Assembly: GCF_003362805.1 (NCBI RefSeq)
Contig: NZ_QNQT01000019.1
Coordinates: 1-50,960 of the forward strand
Source: Neobacillus piezotolerans
GTDB lineage: Bacteria > Bacillota > Bacilli > Bacillales > Cytobacillaceae
Length of the DNA stretch: 50,960 nucleotides
Reading direction: 5' to 3'
Under the pieces are notes generated by a model. The model had not been told where the DNA came from and searched no databases. It saw only the letters and a list, made by a program, of their open reading frames with translations. The translations under genes and the position numbers were made by a program. The first letter of the stretch is position 1, and every line of letters begins with the position of its first letter. Positions 7,737 to 17,602 of this stretch are shown here, piece after piece.

Positions 7737-8467
7737 AAAAACCCTCCGATAAAGTTTTGCAGCTGTTCTGCTTCACGCAGGAATTTCTCGATCTCCTCAC
7801 GATAAACGCTCTGCATCAAAACAACAAGCGTATTCATTGTGACGTGGGCGATGATCGGAACAATGATTCTCTTTGTCCGGACATAAAGGTAAGCGAATGT
7901 GAATCCAATTGCCGAGTAGATCAGGATATGTTCAAATTCCATGTGAGCGGCGGCAAAGATGACCGAACTGATCAATGCCGAAATAAAGAAATTAAAGCGC
8001 TTGTGAAGGCTGCCGAAAATGATTTTCCTGAATACGATTTCCTCAAGGATAGGGCCGATGACCGAACTGATGATCATGACCGCAGGGAAATTGTCAATCA
8101 TCCTCATGATGGATCGCGTATTGTCAGAACCCATTTTAATCCCAAGCAGCTGTTCCACAATGGCAGCGGCCCATTGGGCGAAAAGAGCAAGGAAAATCCC
8201 GCCAACAGCCCAGCCAATGGAAACTGGCAAATTGGACGCGTTCCTGTTTTGAAGCGAGCTCGCCATTTCCTTTCTCAGGAGGAACAGCGTAATCAGGAAT
8301 GCCAAAACAAAGCTGATCATGAGCCAGTAATTCAAGGCGTACATCTGCACTTCCTGGGGACTGTTCCCGGAGCGGGCAAGGACGATTGCCAGAAGAGGCA
8401 CCCCTACCAGGCTCGAAAGCTGCATGATGATATATACAATAAGAATCCAACCGTATTCACGTTTCAA
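7733..8467 (-). CDS. ydiL: CPBP (CAAX/Abi) family intramembrane metalloprotease YdiL
   Basis: About 244 residues with 6-7 membrane segments and the CPBP motif EEIVFRKIIF (paired glutamates plus arginine) followed by a second histidine motif near FAAAHMEFEHIL and a third near AHVTMN. Members are membrane-embedded Glu-type proteases or self-immunity proteins; substrate here unknown. Start choice: GTG at 8515 and ATG at 8506 have no ribosome binding site, whereas TTG at 8467 lies 9 nt after AAGGAG and gives an N terminus (MKREYGWILI) like that I recall for B. subtilis YdiL. The longer form would be 260 residues. Confidence 0.88.
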   Translation of the reverse strand: MKREYGWILIVYIIMQLSSLVGVPLLAIVLARSGNSPQEVQMYALNYWLMISFVLAFLITLFLLRKEMASSLQNRNASNLPVSIGWAVGGIFLALFAQWAAAIVEQLLGIKMGSDNTRSIMRMIDNFPAVMIISSVIGPILEEIVFRKIIFGSLHKRFNFFISALISSVIFAAAHMEFEHILIYSAIGFTFAYLYVRTKRIIVPIIAHVTMNTLVVLMQSVYREEIEKFLREAEQLQNFIGGFL

Positions 8468-8616
8468 AATGGCAAGCTCCTTTTTACTTTTTGCATCACT
8501 TTTCATTCTACTCACAAAGACAAACTTATTTCAATTCAGAAACCTTCCTGCATAGCATTTGCCAAAGCGGAAATACTCATAAGGTTGATTTTTTTAAAAA
8601 AATTCATGGTTCATAC

Positions 8617-8648
8617 TTGCAAAAAAAACGGGTTTTCATTATTATAAT
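8617..8648 (+). promoter_or_regulatory. Sigma-A type promoter of groESL
   Basis: TTGCAA (8617-8622) with TATTAT at 8640-8645 (spacing 17), overlapping TATAAT at 8643-8648 (spacing 20). The CIRCE operator starts 8 bp downstream, covering the start of transcription. Confidence 0.75.
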
Positions 8649-8655
8649 AATTGTG

Positions 8656-8682
8656 TTAGCACTCGTTGAGATAGAGTGCTAA
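8656..8682 (+). promoter_or_regulatory. CIRCE operator (HrcA binding site)
   Basis: Perfect inverted repeat TTAGCACTC-N9-GAGTGCTAA, the canonical CIRCE sequence. HrcA bound here represses groESL until heat or unfolded protein titrates GroEL away from HrcA. Confidence 0.98.
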
Positions 8683-8720
8683 TAAGCGACTACATAAACC
8701 ATTTGAGGAGGTTGTTTAAT

Positions 8721-9008
8721 TTGTTAAGACCACTTGGCGATCGCATTATCATTGAGCTTGTTGAGTCTGAAGAAAAGACTGCAAGCGGCATTGTTTTGCC
8801 TGACACTGCAAAGGAAAAGCCGCAGGAGGGCAAAGTTGTTGCGGTAGGTTCCGGCCGTGTACTCGACAGCGGCGAGCGTGTAGCTCCGGAAGTATCTGTC
8901 GGCGACCGTATTATCTTCTCAAAATATGCCGGTACGGAAGTAAAGTACCAGGGAACAGAATACCTCATCCTTCGCGAAAGCGATATCCATGCCGTAATTG
9001 GCGAATAA
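8721..9008 (+). CDS. groES: Co-chaperonin GroES
   Basis: 95 residues starting (M)[14 protein letters not shown], with the mobile loop around residues 17-32 and the conserved [10 protein letters not shown] near residue 72. GroES caps the GroEL cylinder during ATP-driven folding. The start is a TTG at 8721, 9 nt after GAGGAGG (8705-8711), the same TTG start known for B. subtilis groES. An upstream in-frame ATG at 8676 would add 15 residues, but it sits within the CIRCE operator. CIRCE-controlled first gene of groESL. Confidence 0.96.
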   Translation: MLRPLGDRIIIELVESEEKTASGIVLPDTAKEKPQEGKVVAVGSGRVLDSGERVAPEVSVGDRIIFSKYAGTEVKYQGTEYLILRESDIHAVIGE

Positions 9009-9065
9009 TGCCTGAACATACTTAGGGCGCATACCCAAATTTAATCGACTTGAGGAGGTTTTTGA

Positions 9066-10697
<1,632 letters not shown>

Positions 10698-10798
10698 TTA
10701 GTGTGTTAAAACCTTGTTATATGCTTGTCTAGTCCTTGGAATCGTCCTCGTTTTATAAAGAACAGGGCAACCCATGACTAAAAAGCTAACGATAGGAG

Positions 10799-10839
10799 AA
10801 AGGTCTTTCATCAGTTTGCTAAACTGTTGGGAGGCCTTT
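10799..10839 (+). terminator. Possible first hairpin after groEL
   Basis: AAAGGTCT (10799-10806) pairs with AGGCCTTT (10832-10839) using one G:U, and encloses CAGTTT/AAACTG (10812-10826). It is followed by TCTT only, so a weak terminator or an mRNA 3' stabilising structure. Confidence 0.45.
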
Positions 10840-10886
10840 TCTTCCGTATTGGCAGTCATGTGAGCATAAATAATAAAAAATGAACA

Positions 10887-10917
10887 AACTCTAATCTATC
10901 GGGAGATTAGAGTTTTT
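10887..10917 (+). terminator. Rho-independent terminator of groESL
   Basis: Perfect 10-bp stem AACTCTAATC (10887-10896) / GATTAGAGTT (10905-10914) followed by TTT. The rest of 10698-11023 holds no gene. Confidence 0.88.
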
Positions 10918-11023
10918 ACACTTCAAATCTAATTGTGTTAGTTGCTGCTAATGATCATCTTATTTTTTTCATGACCCCTTTCATGCCACGGGGAGATTCC
11001 ACAACAGTTAATCATTTTGTCGA

Positions 11024-12541
11024 TTAGGGACAATTCTTGCTCACCTTTATCCCATCAGCCACCTTCAACTCATCTCCTTCAATGCCGTCGAAAATGTTTT
11101 TCATTATACAGAGGTTTTTCCCGGCATCGATCCTGATGCCATTGGCGGCCTGTCGAATGACGTTGTCCTTGATCTTGATTTCTGCCGGGATTCCTTTGCC
11201 CCGTCCGTCAGCACCCTTGTCCTTGACAAGGCGGATTGCCGAGAACTTATCAGTCCCTCCAGTGATGTGGTTACCGTGCAATTTTGTGCCTGGCGCATTA
11301 CGGAGCTCAATGCCGACCCGCGAATCATCTCCAGCGGTGATCCTGTTGTCCTCAATGAGGGTGTCAGGAGTTCCCAGGATGACAAGGACTCCCTGGCGGT
11401 TTCCAATCAAGTCGTTGGAGTGCACCCAGTTTCCAGGACCTGAGGCATCATGCTTGTTCTTTGCCCCGCCGGAATTGCCGAGCGCGATGCCCGCCTTTTT
11501 CCCGCCGATTACCTTGTTGTCCCGTATTTCGTTTAGGTATTCACCCTCGCCGTGTAGGTCGATTGCATCGAGGATGCTGCCGGTGATGGTGTTCTTCGCC
11601 ACCAGATTGTTGTGCGTGGGGAACTGAAGCAGAATGGCATGCCGCAAATGCTTTCCATCGAAGGTATTGCCGATTACGACGTTGTGTCGAGAATCGTTGG
11701 CGGCATTTGGGTCGCGCTGATCCGCTGAGCCCTCGATAGCAATTCCATAGCCCTGTCCTCCGGGGCCAACGGCAGTTGCCTCACTTACCGAGTTTTTAGT
11801 CAGGGTCACTTCACGGCTGGCTTTAACGGAGATCCCGTGGCGTTTGAACCTGCGAATGCCTACGTTCTCCACGAGGATCCGGGAGCTGGCCTTCCCTTTG
11901 TGAGCTCCGAGGTAGATCCCGTACATAGGACCTCCACCCACGTCGCCGTTATCGGGGTCTTCGCCGAGTGGTCCCTTATAACGGGAGGTAATGGTGAAAT
12001 CAGCGATGATGACGTCGTGGACACCGGAGCCGCGAATCACCCGGCTATCATCCTCACCATCGAAGGAGGTCAGCAGCACAGTGCTCGCCTGACCCTCGCC
12101 CCGCAGCTCCACGCCGCTGCGCAACACGATGTTCGCCGACTTGTCGGCCGGGTCAGTGGTGCGCAGGTCATACGTACCGGCCGGCAGTAAAACCTCGTCA
12201 CCCGGCTTTGCCGCTTCAAGCGCCTTCCTGATGGCTGCCGCGTCGTCTTTTGAATCCGGATCCGGATCTGCCCCAAAGTGCGTGACGTCCAGAGTCCTGC
12301 CCTTGGCCGGACGCGGCGTCGGCACCTCGATTGGCTTGCCGGAGCGGTCCACCAAGCCAGGGGCCTGCCAGTCGCCGAAATCGGACGGGGCTTGTTCCAC
12401 TGCTTCATCGCTCTCGACTCGCTTGTCAGGTTCCTCCACGGTGCATGCGGTCAAGAGGACCACCAGGCCAAGAACCGCCCACCTCGAATCCGCCAAACCC
12501 CGCCGGCTGTTCCGAATTGATTTCTTTATCAAACTTCTCAC
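11024..12541 (-). CDS. Right-handed beta-helix (pectate-lyase-superfamily) lipoprotein
   Basis: Up to 505 residues. A lipobox LLTAC near residue 33 predicts lipid anchoring outside the membrane. After a short linker, VTHFGADPD-PDSKDDAAAIRKAL is the signature of the Pectate_lyase_3 N-terminal strand, and the rest shows the repeating N-x-I/V coil pattern of a right-handed beta helix (for example NTITGSILDAI, NDLIGNRQGV). Such folds cut or epimerise acidic polysaccharides; substrate not predictable. GTG at 12541 has AAGGA too close; TTG at 12532 has it 10 nt away and may be the true start. The base composition is clearly more GC-rich than flanking genes, suggesting transfer from a high-GC (actinobacterial-like) source. 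Confidence 0.8.
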   Translation of the reverse strand: MRSLIKKSIRNSRRGLADSRWAVLGLVVLLTACTVEEPDKRVESDEAVEQAPSDFGDWQAPGLVDRSGKPIEVPTPRPAKGRTLDVTHFGADPDPDSKDDAAAIRKALEAAKPGDEVLLPAGTYDLRTTDPADKSANIVLRSGVELRGEGQASTVLLTSFDGEDDSRVIRGSGVHDVIIADFTITSRYKGPLGEDPDNGDVGGGPMYGIYLGAHKGKASSRILVENVGIRRFKRHGISVKASREVTLTKNSVSEATAVGPGGQGYGIAIEGSADQRDPNAANDSRHNVVIGNTFDGKHLRHAILLQFPTHNNLVAKNTITGSILDAIDLHGEGEYLNEIRDNKVIGGKKAGIALGNSGGAKNKHDASGPGNWVHSNDLIGNRQGVLVILGTPDTLIEDNRITAGDDSRVGIELRNAPGTKLHGNHITGGTDKFSAIRLVKDKGADGRGKGIPAEIKIKDNVIRQAANGIRIDAGKNLCIMKNIFDGIEGDELKVADGIKVSKNCP

Positions 12542-12594
12542 GTCCTTATACTGGAAATTTTTTCATTCCTCACGTCGCCTATGGAGAAAAGGAG

Positions 12595-12622
12595 AAAAGC
12601 GGTGAGCATACTCGCTCACCGC
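12595..12622 (-). terminator. Terminator between the GH3 and beta-helix genes
   Basis: Perfect 9-bp stem GCGGTGAGC (12599-12607) / GCTCACCGC (12614-12622), followed on the minus strand by TTTT. It would end the GH3 transcript, though the beta-helix gene begins only about 55 bp further on, so read-through may express it. The remaining gap 12623-12722 shows nothing further I can name. Confidence 0.75.
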
Positions 12623-12722
12623 CTTTGGGATGTTTCGACGACCTCTGCTGGTCGACGGCATCATCCCATGACCAGAGGCCTATTACTTAGAGTTTCCCTT
12701 TCTCTTGTTGTTGCCTTTTCCA

Positions 12723-15098
12723 TTATTTCTTGCCGAGTTTGAAGTTCAACGGAATGTCCTTTGCCAACGGAGTGTCTGCTGAGGAACCACCGACATGTAC
12801 GCGGTACTTTCCGTCAGCGGTTGCCCACACGCCGTCAGCCCAGTTCGCCAGGTTGTCCGGTTCTTTCGGAATAAAATAAGAGAACGGGTGGTTGGAGTCT
12901 GCCTCGTTAATCCTTAATGTCACCGTCTTTCTCTCACCTGGCTTAAGGTCGACCTTCTCAAAGTTTACAAGCCGCTTGCTTGGCTCCCCCGCCTCGTTCG
13001 GCAGGGTTAAGTAGACCTGTGCCGCTTCTTTACCTGCAACCTTACCAGTGTTCGTAACGGTAAAGGACACGTCAATACCGGACAACGAGCCTTTGTTGCC
13101 GCGAACTCTCTTCACCTTAAGGCCGTCATATTTGAAGGTCGTGTACGATAGACCGTATCCGAAAGGGAAGACCGGCTTTACATTGTTGGCCTCGTACCAG
13201 CGGTAACCCATCTTCAGGCCTTCGGTGTACTGGGCAATCAGCTGTTGGGAACCGTTCCCGTACGGGCCTGGGCCACCAGGCTTGCCGGTGTCTTGACGAG
13301 TTCCCGGGTACTGTTTCTCGGTTGCGAAAGCGGCCTCCCGAGCTTTAGCACCAAACGTCATAGGCAACTTTCCGGAAGGATTGACCTTCCCGTAGAGTAG
13401 ATTGGCGACAGCATTGCCGTCTTCCATGCCCGGGTACCACGCCTCGAGTACGGCTGGAACCTGATTCAACCAAGGCATGAGCACTGTACCGGAGGTCTTC
13501 AGGATCACGGCAGTGTTCTTCGCGTTTGCCTTCAGGACCGCATCGATCAGCGGCTCCTGCTTCACCTGATTGATAGCCGGGAAGCCGAGTGTCTGGCGGT
13601 CGATGGTCTCACCCGGGGTGTCGCCGACCATAAGCAGCACGATGTCGGACTGTGAGGCCAGTTTGGCTGCGGCCTGCGGGTCACGGCCATCGTTGTACGT
13701 CACCTTGGTGTTGTAGCCCAGCTCCTTAATAACGTTTTCCAAGCCCTGCTTTGGGGTGACCGTGTAAGGGGTCACGACGTTCTCGTTGTTTACTCTAATG
13801 GAGCGCGGGGACATCTTGGCTATACCGGCGAACCAATCGACGCCGATCAGCGCAATCGACTTCGGCTTGCCATCAAGTGGCAGGAAGCCGTTTTCGTTCT
13901 TCAACAGCACGGCCCCTTCCTCGGCCATCTTCCGAGCGCTCGCACCATTTACCTTCGCATCGACGATTTCCGGTAGGAACTTGCTGAAAGGCTTATCCAT
14001 ATGGCCGAATTCGATCATTTTGATGTACCGTGGACGAAGCAGATTGTCAATGTCGTTCTCCGTGATCTGACCCGAATCAAGGGCCTTCTTGATTTTCGCC
14101 TGGGTGTAGTATTGCGGTGCCCAGTCGAGCTCGACGTTCGTACCCGCCTTAATAGCAGAGACCGTGTTATGAATTGCGCGACGGTCACTCATGACATAAC
14201 CTTTGAAGCCCCACTTTTTGCGCAAAGCATCCTGAAGCAGTTCAGAGCTGTCACAGGCAAAGGTTCCATTGACATCCGGGAACGAGCACATCACAGAGGC
14301 TGGATTAGCATCCTTTGCGGCCATCTCGAAGGGCAGCATATACAGCTCGTTCATAGCACGTGAGGGAACCTGTACACCCATCGTCCATCTCTCAGTTTCC
14401 TGCTCGTTGCCTGCTAGATGCTTAAGCTGGACCTGGACCCCCTGGCCCTGGATTCCCTTGACCTGCTGGGTTGCTAGTGTACCTGTAAGGTATGGGTCCT
14501 CACTAAAGTACTCATAGTTCCGGCCATTGTACGGGTGACGCACGAGATTCATGCCCGGTCCGAGCATCACGTGATGTGCAAAGGCCCGGGTCTCCTGGCC
14601 AAGGATCCGACCGGCCTCATTGTTTAGCTTACGGTTGAAAGTCGCGGCCATGGCCAGGGTGGACGGCAGGCCCGTCGCCAATGGATCATTGTGACACGAT
14701 CCGCCCTTCACCCCCGTACCACCGTTGGTCATGCGGATTGTGGGGATACCTAGTTCATCGATGCCACGGATTTGCCGGCCGGTGTCCTGCCACTCACATC
14801 CGGGCAAAGTGCCCTGGGGCTCGAATACTCCGTTCATATACTTGCTGGAACCTCTCCTGTTGATGACGACGGTCTCACCGGTGTTGTTCTCATTGAAGCG
14901 CGAGATGACGATTTGCTGCATCTTCTGTTCGATCGTCATCGCATCAAGAAGCAGCTCGGTACGCTTCTCGGCGGAGAGCTTGGTATTCATCCAGGGCCTG
15001 TTCCCTTGTGTTCCACCTTTCTCCGCAAAAGTAGGCATTACGACCGTAGCCATGAAGATTATTGCTGTCAAAAAAATTGTAACCGTTCGTTTTATCAT
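12723..15098 (-). CDS. Secreted glycoside hydrolase family 3 (beta-glucosidase-like)
   Basis: 791 residues. Signal peptide about 1-25 (basic start, hydrophobic core, cut near TFAEKG). GH3 N-terminal TIM barrel with KHLAGNEQE and the nucleophile region GFKGYVMSDRR, where the Asp of SD is the expected nucleophile (the usual following Trp is replaced by Arg). GH3 C-terminal domain (about 385-600), then a fibronectin-III-like domain (from about 665) with GKVAGKEAAQVYL. GH3 enzymes release terminal beta-linked sugars; substrate unknown. The mature part is GC-rich while the signal peptide region is AT-rich and host-like. It pairs with the downstream beta-helix gene as a likely polysaccharide-use island. 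No sugar transporter is adjacent. Confidence 0.9.
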   Translation of the reverse strand: MIKRTVTIFLTAIIFMATVVMPTFAEKGGTQGNRPWMNTKLSAEKRTELLLDAMTIEQKMQQIVISRFNENNTGETVVINRRGSSKYMNGVFEPQGTLPGCEWQDTGRQIRGIDELGIPTIRMTNGGTGVKGGSCHNDPLATGLPSTLAMAATFNRKLNNEAGRILGQETRAFAHHVMLGPGMNLVRHPYNGRNYEYFSEDPYLTGTLATQQVKGIQGQGVQVQLKHLAGNEQETERWTMGVQVPSRAMNELYMLPFEMAAKDANPASVMCSFPDVNGTFACDSSELLQDALRKKWGFKGYVMSDRRAIHNTVSAIKAGTNVELDWAPQYYTQAKIKKALDSGQITENDIDNLLRPRYIKMIEFGHMDKPFSKFLPEIVDAKVNGASARKMAEEGAVLLKNENGFLPLDGKPKSIALIGVDWFAGIAKMSPRSIRVNNENVVTPYTVTPKQGLENVIKELGYNTKVTYNDGRDPQAAAKLASQSDIVLLMVGDTPGETIDRQTLGFPAINQVKQEPLIDAVLKANAKNTAVILKTSGTVLMPWLNQVPAVLEAWYPGMEDGNAVANLLYGKVNPSGKLPMTFGAKAREAAFATEKQYPGTRQDTGKPGGPGPYGNGSQQLIAQYTEGLKMGYRWYEANNVKPVFPFGYGLSYTTFKYDGLKVKRVRGNKGSLSGIDVSFTVTNTGKVAGKEAAQVYLTLPNEAGEPSKRLVNFEKVDLKPGERKTVTLRINEADSNHPFSYFIPKEPDNLANWADGVWATADGKYRVHVGGSSADTPLAKDIPLNFKLGKK

Positions 15099-15131
15099 CT
15101 TACTATCTCCCTTACTATTCTATGTAGTGCG

Positions 15132-15183
15132 TTAGTTTTGAAATTTTTCCCTTGCTATCTATAATGTCTTTTAGTTTTGAAAT
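15132..15183 (-). promoter_or_regulatory. Direct repeats in the GH3 upstream region
   Basis: The gap 15099-15425 (327 bp, AT-rich, no gene) contains a 13-bp sequence TTAGTTTTGAAAT twice, at 15132-15144 and 15171-15183 (39 bp apart), bracketing a minus-strand -10-like TATAGAT. The placement suggests a regulator binding site pair for the GH3 gene. No promoter for the divergent lipoprotein gene could be fixed with confidence. Confidence 0.4.
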
Positions 15184-15425
15184 AATTCGTTAAACATCTC
15201 CATTTCTAAAATTAAAAAATGATGGATCGCTTATTCCAAATCGCAAAATTTCTGAAGCTGAATTGTTGAATTATATTGTCTTTCCAAATAAAAAAGCAGG
15301 AACTCATTCACAGAATTCCCACTGTCTTTTTTTACTATTTTCTTCTCTTTGTATAGGAAATCACATGCATATTGACAAAAAAATGATGGCAAAATAAAAA
15401 AAGTGGAAAACAAAGGAGGGTTATT

Positions 15426-15839
15426 ATGAAACGAATAGCTTTAGTTTCGGTTGCATTATCAGCTTTGGTCCTTTCAGCCTGCGGTGTTAATAATGATGGC
15501 TCAAATGATAACAATAGACATAAGGCTAATATAAATAATGTTAACAATGATACAAAAGGGACGAAGGTTGAAGACCAAATTGAGAATAAAATTGTTTCAA
15601 TGAATGAAGTTGATAAGTCGAATGTTACTATAAAAAATAATAATGCTTATGTAGCTGTACAACTCAAAAATAACAATAATGATCTTTCCAAGGACGTTGC
15701 ACAAAGAATAGCGGATCAAGCAAAAGCGATTGACCCTGATATTGAAAATGTATATATCTCAGTTAACCCAGATGCCTCAGTTAACCCCAATGATCGAATG
15801 AATGATTTTTCAAATGACAGCCAATGGACATCCAATTGA
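15426..15839 (+). CDS. YhcN/YlaJ-family lipoprotein (sporulation-associated type)
   Basis: 137 residues. Signal peptide with lipobox VLSAC (Cys about 19), then a very asparagine-rich linker, then the YhcN/YlaJ domain: an amphipathic Asp/Val-rich unit (AYVAVQLKNN) and a VYISVNPD strand. Proteins of this family are found in the inner spore membrane or forespore; function unknown. AAAGGAGG at 15413-15420 precedes the ATG. A single-gene unit, read away from the GH3 gene. Confidence 0.85.
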   Translation: MKRIALVSVALSALVLSACGVNNDGSNDNNRHKANINNVNNDTKGTKVEDQIENKIVSMNEVDKSNVTIKNNNAYVAVQLKNNNNDLSKDVAQRIADQAKAIDPDIENVYISVNPDASVNPNDRMNDFSNDSQWTSN

Positions 15840-15946
15840 AGGGTTTTCAACAAAACAGGCGGCATGGTTAACCCTTGATATGAATGGCTTTTTGAGTAAT
15901 GTAAGAGTGTTTTGCTAACATTTTGTTAACAAAGAGGATTATAATA

Positions 15947-15992
15947 GAGGCTTCTCATTAGTTGAGCGAACTTATGGGAAGCTTCTTTTTTT
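15947..15992 (+). terminator. Terminator or attenuator before the MscS-like gene
   Basis: GAGGCTTCTC (15947-15956) pairs with GGGAAGCTTC (15976-15985) with G:U pairs, loop about 19 nt, then seven T. A TATAAT at 15940-15945 abuts the stem, so this may be the end of the lipoprotein transcript or an attenuator in the leader of the channel gene (start 16017). Confidence 0.65.
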
Positions 15993-16016
15993 CATTTCTT
16001 AAACGGAGGAAGTCAT

Positions 16017-17285
16017 ATGCAATTCGTTAATAATCTACTTTTGAATATGGAACTAGATCCAAAATTAGTAAAACCTCTTGCGATTATTATCAAGATTTTG
16101 CTAATAGGGATAATCTGTATTGCAGCCAATTTTTTTTCAAAGAAAATAGTGATGAAGGTCATTGCTCGGATTGTTACAAACTCCAAAGTCAGGTGGGGTA
16201 AAATCATTTTGGATAGAAAAGTTTTCCGAAAGTTATCCCATATTGTTCCGGCGATCATCATTTATTCGTTTGCTCCAACCTTTCCAACCTTTGAATCGAC
16301 GATCGAAAAACTGGCCATTACCTATATCATTATTGTAGGGTTAGTGTTTATTCAAAGCTTAATTAATGCACTGAATGATATTTATCAAACATTTGAAATA
16401 TCCAAGGTTAAGCCGATTAAGGGCTATCTTCAGGTTGTTAACATTATTATCATGACTGTAGGGTTCATCCTAGTGATCTCGAACCTGATAGGGGAAAGCC
16501 CTCTTATTCTATTAAGTGGGATTGGTGCTCTTTCGGCAGTGTTGATGTTAGTATTTAAAGATTCGTTATTAGGGCTGGTGGCAGGAATTCAATTGACGGC
16601 CAATGATATGGTTCGGGTTGGTGACTGGATTGAAATGCCAAAGTATGGTGCGGATGGTGATGTTATTGATATCTCCCTAAATACCGTAAAGGTCCAGAAT
16701 TTCGACAAAACGATTACGATGTTACCAAGTTATGCTCTTATTTCCGACTCTTTTATAAACTGGAGAGGGATGCAAAGCTCAGGCGGCCGGCGAATCAAGC
16801 GCTCCTTGTATATCGATACGAGCAGTATCACGTTTTGCACCGAGGAAATGATTAAGAGATTTATAAAAGTTCATTACCTTTCAGACTACATAATTCAAAA
16901 GGAAAGGGAAATTACTGAGTACAATGAAAAAAATGAAATCGACCGAAACAATCCTGTGAATGGAAGGGCCCTAACGAATATCGGTGTTTTTCGGGCGTAT
17001 ATCAGTAATTACCTTAAGAATCACAATGGAATCAATCAGAATATGACTTTAATGGTTAGACAGCTGGCACATAGTGAACACGGGTTGCCTTTAGAAATTT
17101 ATGCATTTACCAATTCCGTACAGTGGGCAGTGTATGAAACTGTGCAATCTGATATTTTTGACCATCTCTTTGCCGTTGCGCCAGAGTTTGGAATTAGAGT
17201 ATTCCAGAATCCATCTGGGGCTGATTTGAGAAACATGGCAGGGCAATCGAACAAGACAGAATTAATTGAAAAGAGAAACTATTGA
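16017..17285 (+). CDS. MscS-family mechanosensitive channel (YbdG-like)
   Basis: 422 residues: about five N-terminal membrane segments, the pore-lining segment around LLSGIGALSAVLMLVFKDSLLGLVAG, then the MscS beta domain with RVGDWIEMPKYGADGDV and TVKVQNFDKTI, wording typical of the YbdG (MscM) branch, and a long C-terminal cytoplasmic domain. It opens under membrane tension to release solutes on osmotic downshift. CGGAGGA at 16004-16010 fixes the ATG at 16017. A monocistronic gene. Confidence 0.9.
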   Translation: MQFVNNLLLNMELDPKLVKPLAIIIKILLIGIICIAANFFSKKIVMKVIARIVTNSKVRWGKIILDRKVFRKLSHIVPAIIIYSFAPTFPTFESTIEKLAITYIIIVGLVFIQSLINALNDIYQTFEISKVKPIKGYLQVVNIIIMTVGFILVISNLIGESPLILLSGIGALSAVLMLVFKDSLLGLVAGIQLTANDMVRVGDWIEMPKYGADGDVIDISLNTVKVQNFDKTITMLPSYALISDSFINWRGMQSSGGRRIKRSLYIDTSSITFCTEEMIKRFIKVHYLSDYIIQKEREITEYNEKNEIDRNNPVNGRALTNIGVFRAYISNYLKNHNGINQNMTLMVRQLAHSEHGLPLEIYAFTNSVQWAVYETVQSDIFDHLFAVAPEFGIRVFQNPSGADLRNMAGQSNKTELIEKRNY

Positions 17286-17337
17286 GATATATTAAATCCG
17301 AACCAATTCTGACTGTAAAAAAAACACAATAGTATAT

Positions 17338-17365
17338 TGACAGTTGAAATTTCCGATGATACTAT
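17338..17365 (+). promoter_or_regulatory. Promoter of the nucleoside transporter operon
   Basis: TTGACA (17338-17343), 16 bp, TACTAT (17360-17365), about 26 bp before the riboswitch aptamer. Confidence 0.65.
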
Positions 17366-17390
17366 GAGTGAGTAAAAATTAAATATTATT

Positions 17391-17457
17391 CTCGTATAAT
17401 ATTGGGGATATGGCCCGAAAGTTTCTACCAAGCTGCCGTAAATAGCTTGACTACGAG
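17391..17457 (+). promoter_or_regulatory. Purine riboswitch, guanine class
   Basis: P1 CTCGTA (17391-17396) / TACGAG (17452-17457), with the conserved core GGATATGGC, GTTTCTACC, CCGTAAAT and GACTACG. The J3/1 base is C (GACTA, not GATTA), which marks guanine rather than adenine binding. With the terminator at 17522-17551 it forms a transcription-off switch: guanine or hypoxanthine bound, transporter off. Confidence 0.95.
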
Positions 17458-17521
17458 GTTGTGTATATATAATGGGGATAAACGTCTATTTTTATTTCCT
17501 TTATCTACCTTCCTGATGTCA

Positions 17522-17551
17522 AGCACCGGTATTTTACTCGGTGCTTTTTTT
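17522..17551 (+). terminator. Riboswitch-controlled terminator
   Basis: AGCACCG (17522-17528) / CGGTGCT (17539-17545) followed by TTTTTTT; expression platform of the guanine riboswitch. Confidence 0.92.
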
Positions 17552-17602
17552 AATTTTTACACAAATAACAATTCACCTAGAAAAACAGGGAGGGTCATTT
17601 TA

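Noticed and set aside
7757-8647. 296-codon plus-strand ORF opposite ydiL
   Set aside because: Shadow of ydiL; low-complexity His/Asp/Asn-rich composition, no ribosome binding site, and it runs through the groE promoter.
11837-12605. Long plus-strand ORFs opposite the beta-helix gene
   Set aside because: High GC leaves few stops on the opposite strand; products show no domain and the minus-strand gene has clear lipobox and beta-helix pattern.
15231-15547. Two short minus-strand ORFs over the yhcN-like gene and its upstream region
   Set aside because: AT-rich chance ORFs; no ribosome binding sites, Phe/Leu runs only.
17402-17602. N-terminal extension of the nucleoside-binding protein
   Set aside because: The extension would translate the riboswitch and terminator; the lipoprotein signal and ribosome binding site support the start at 17603.
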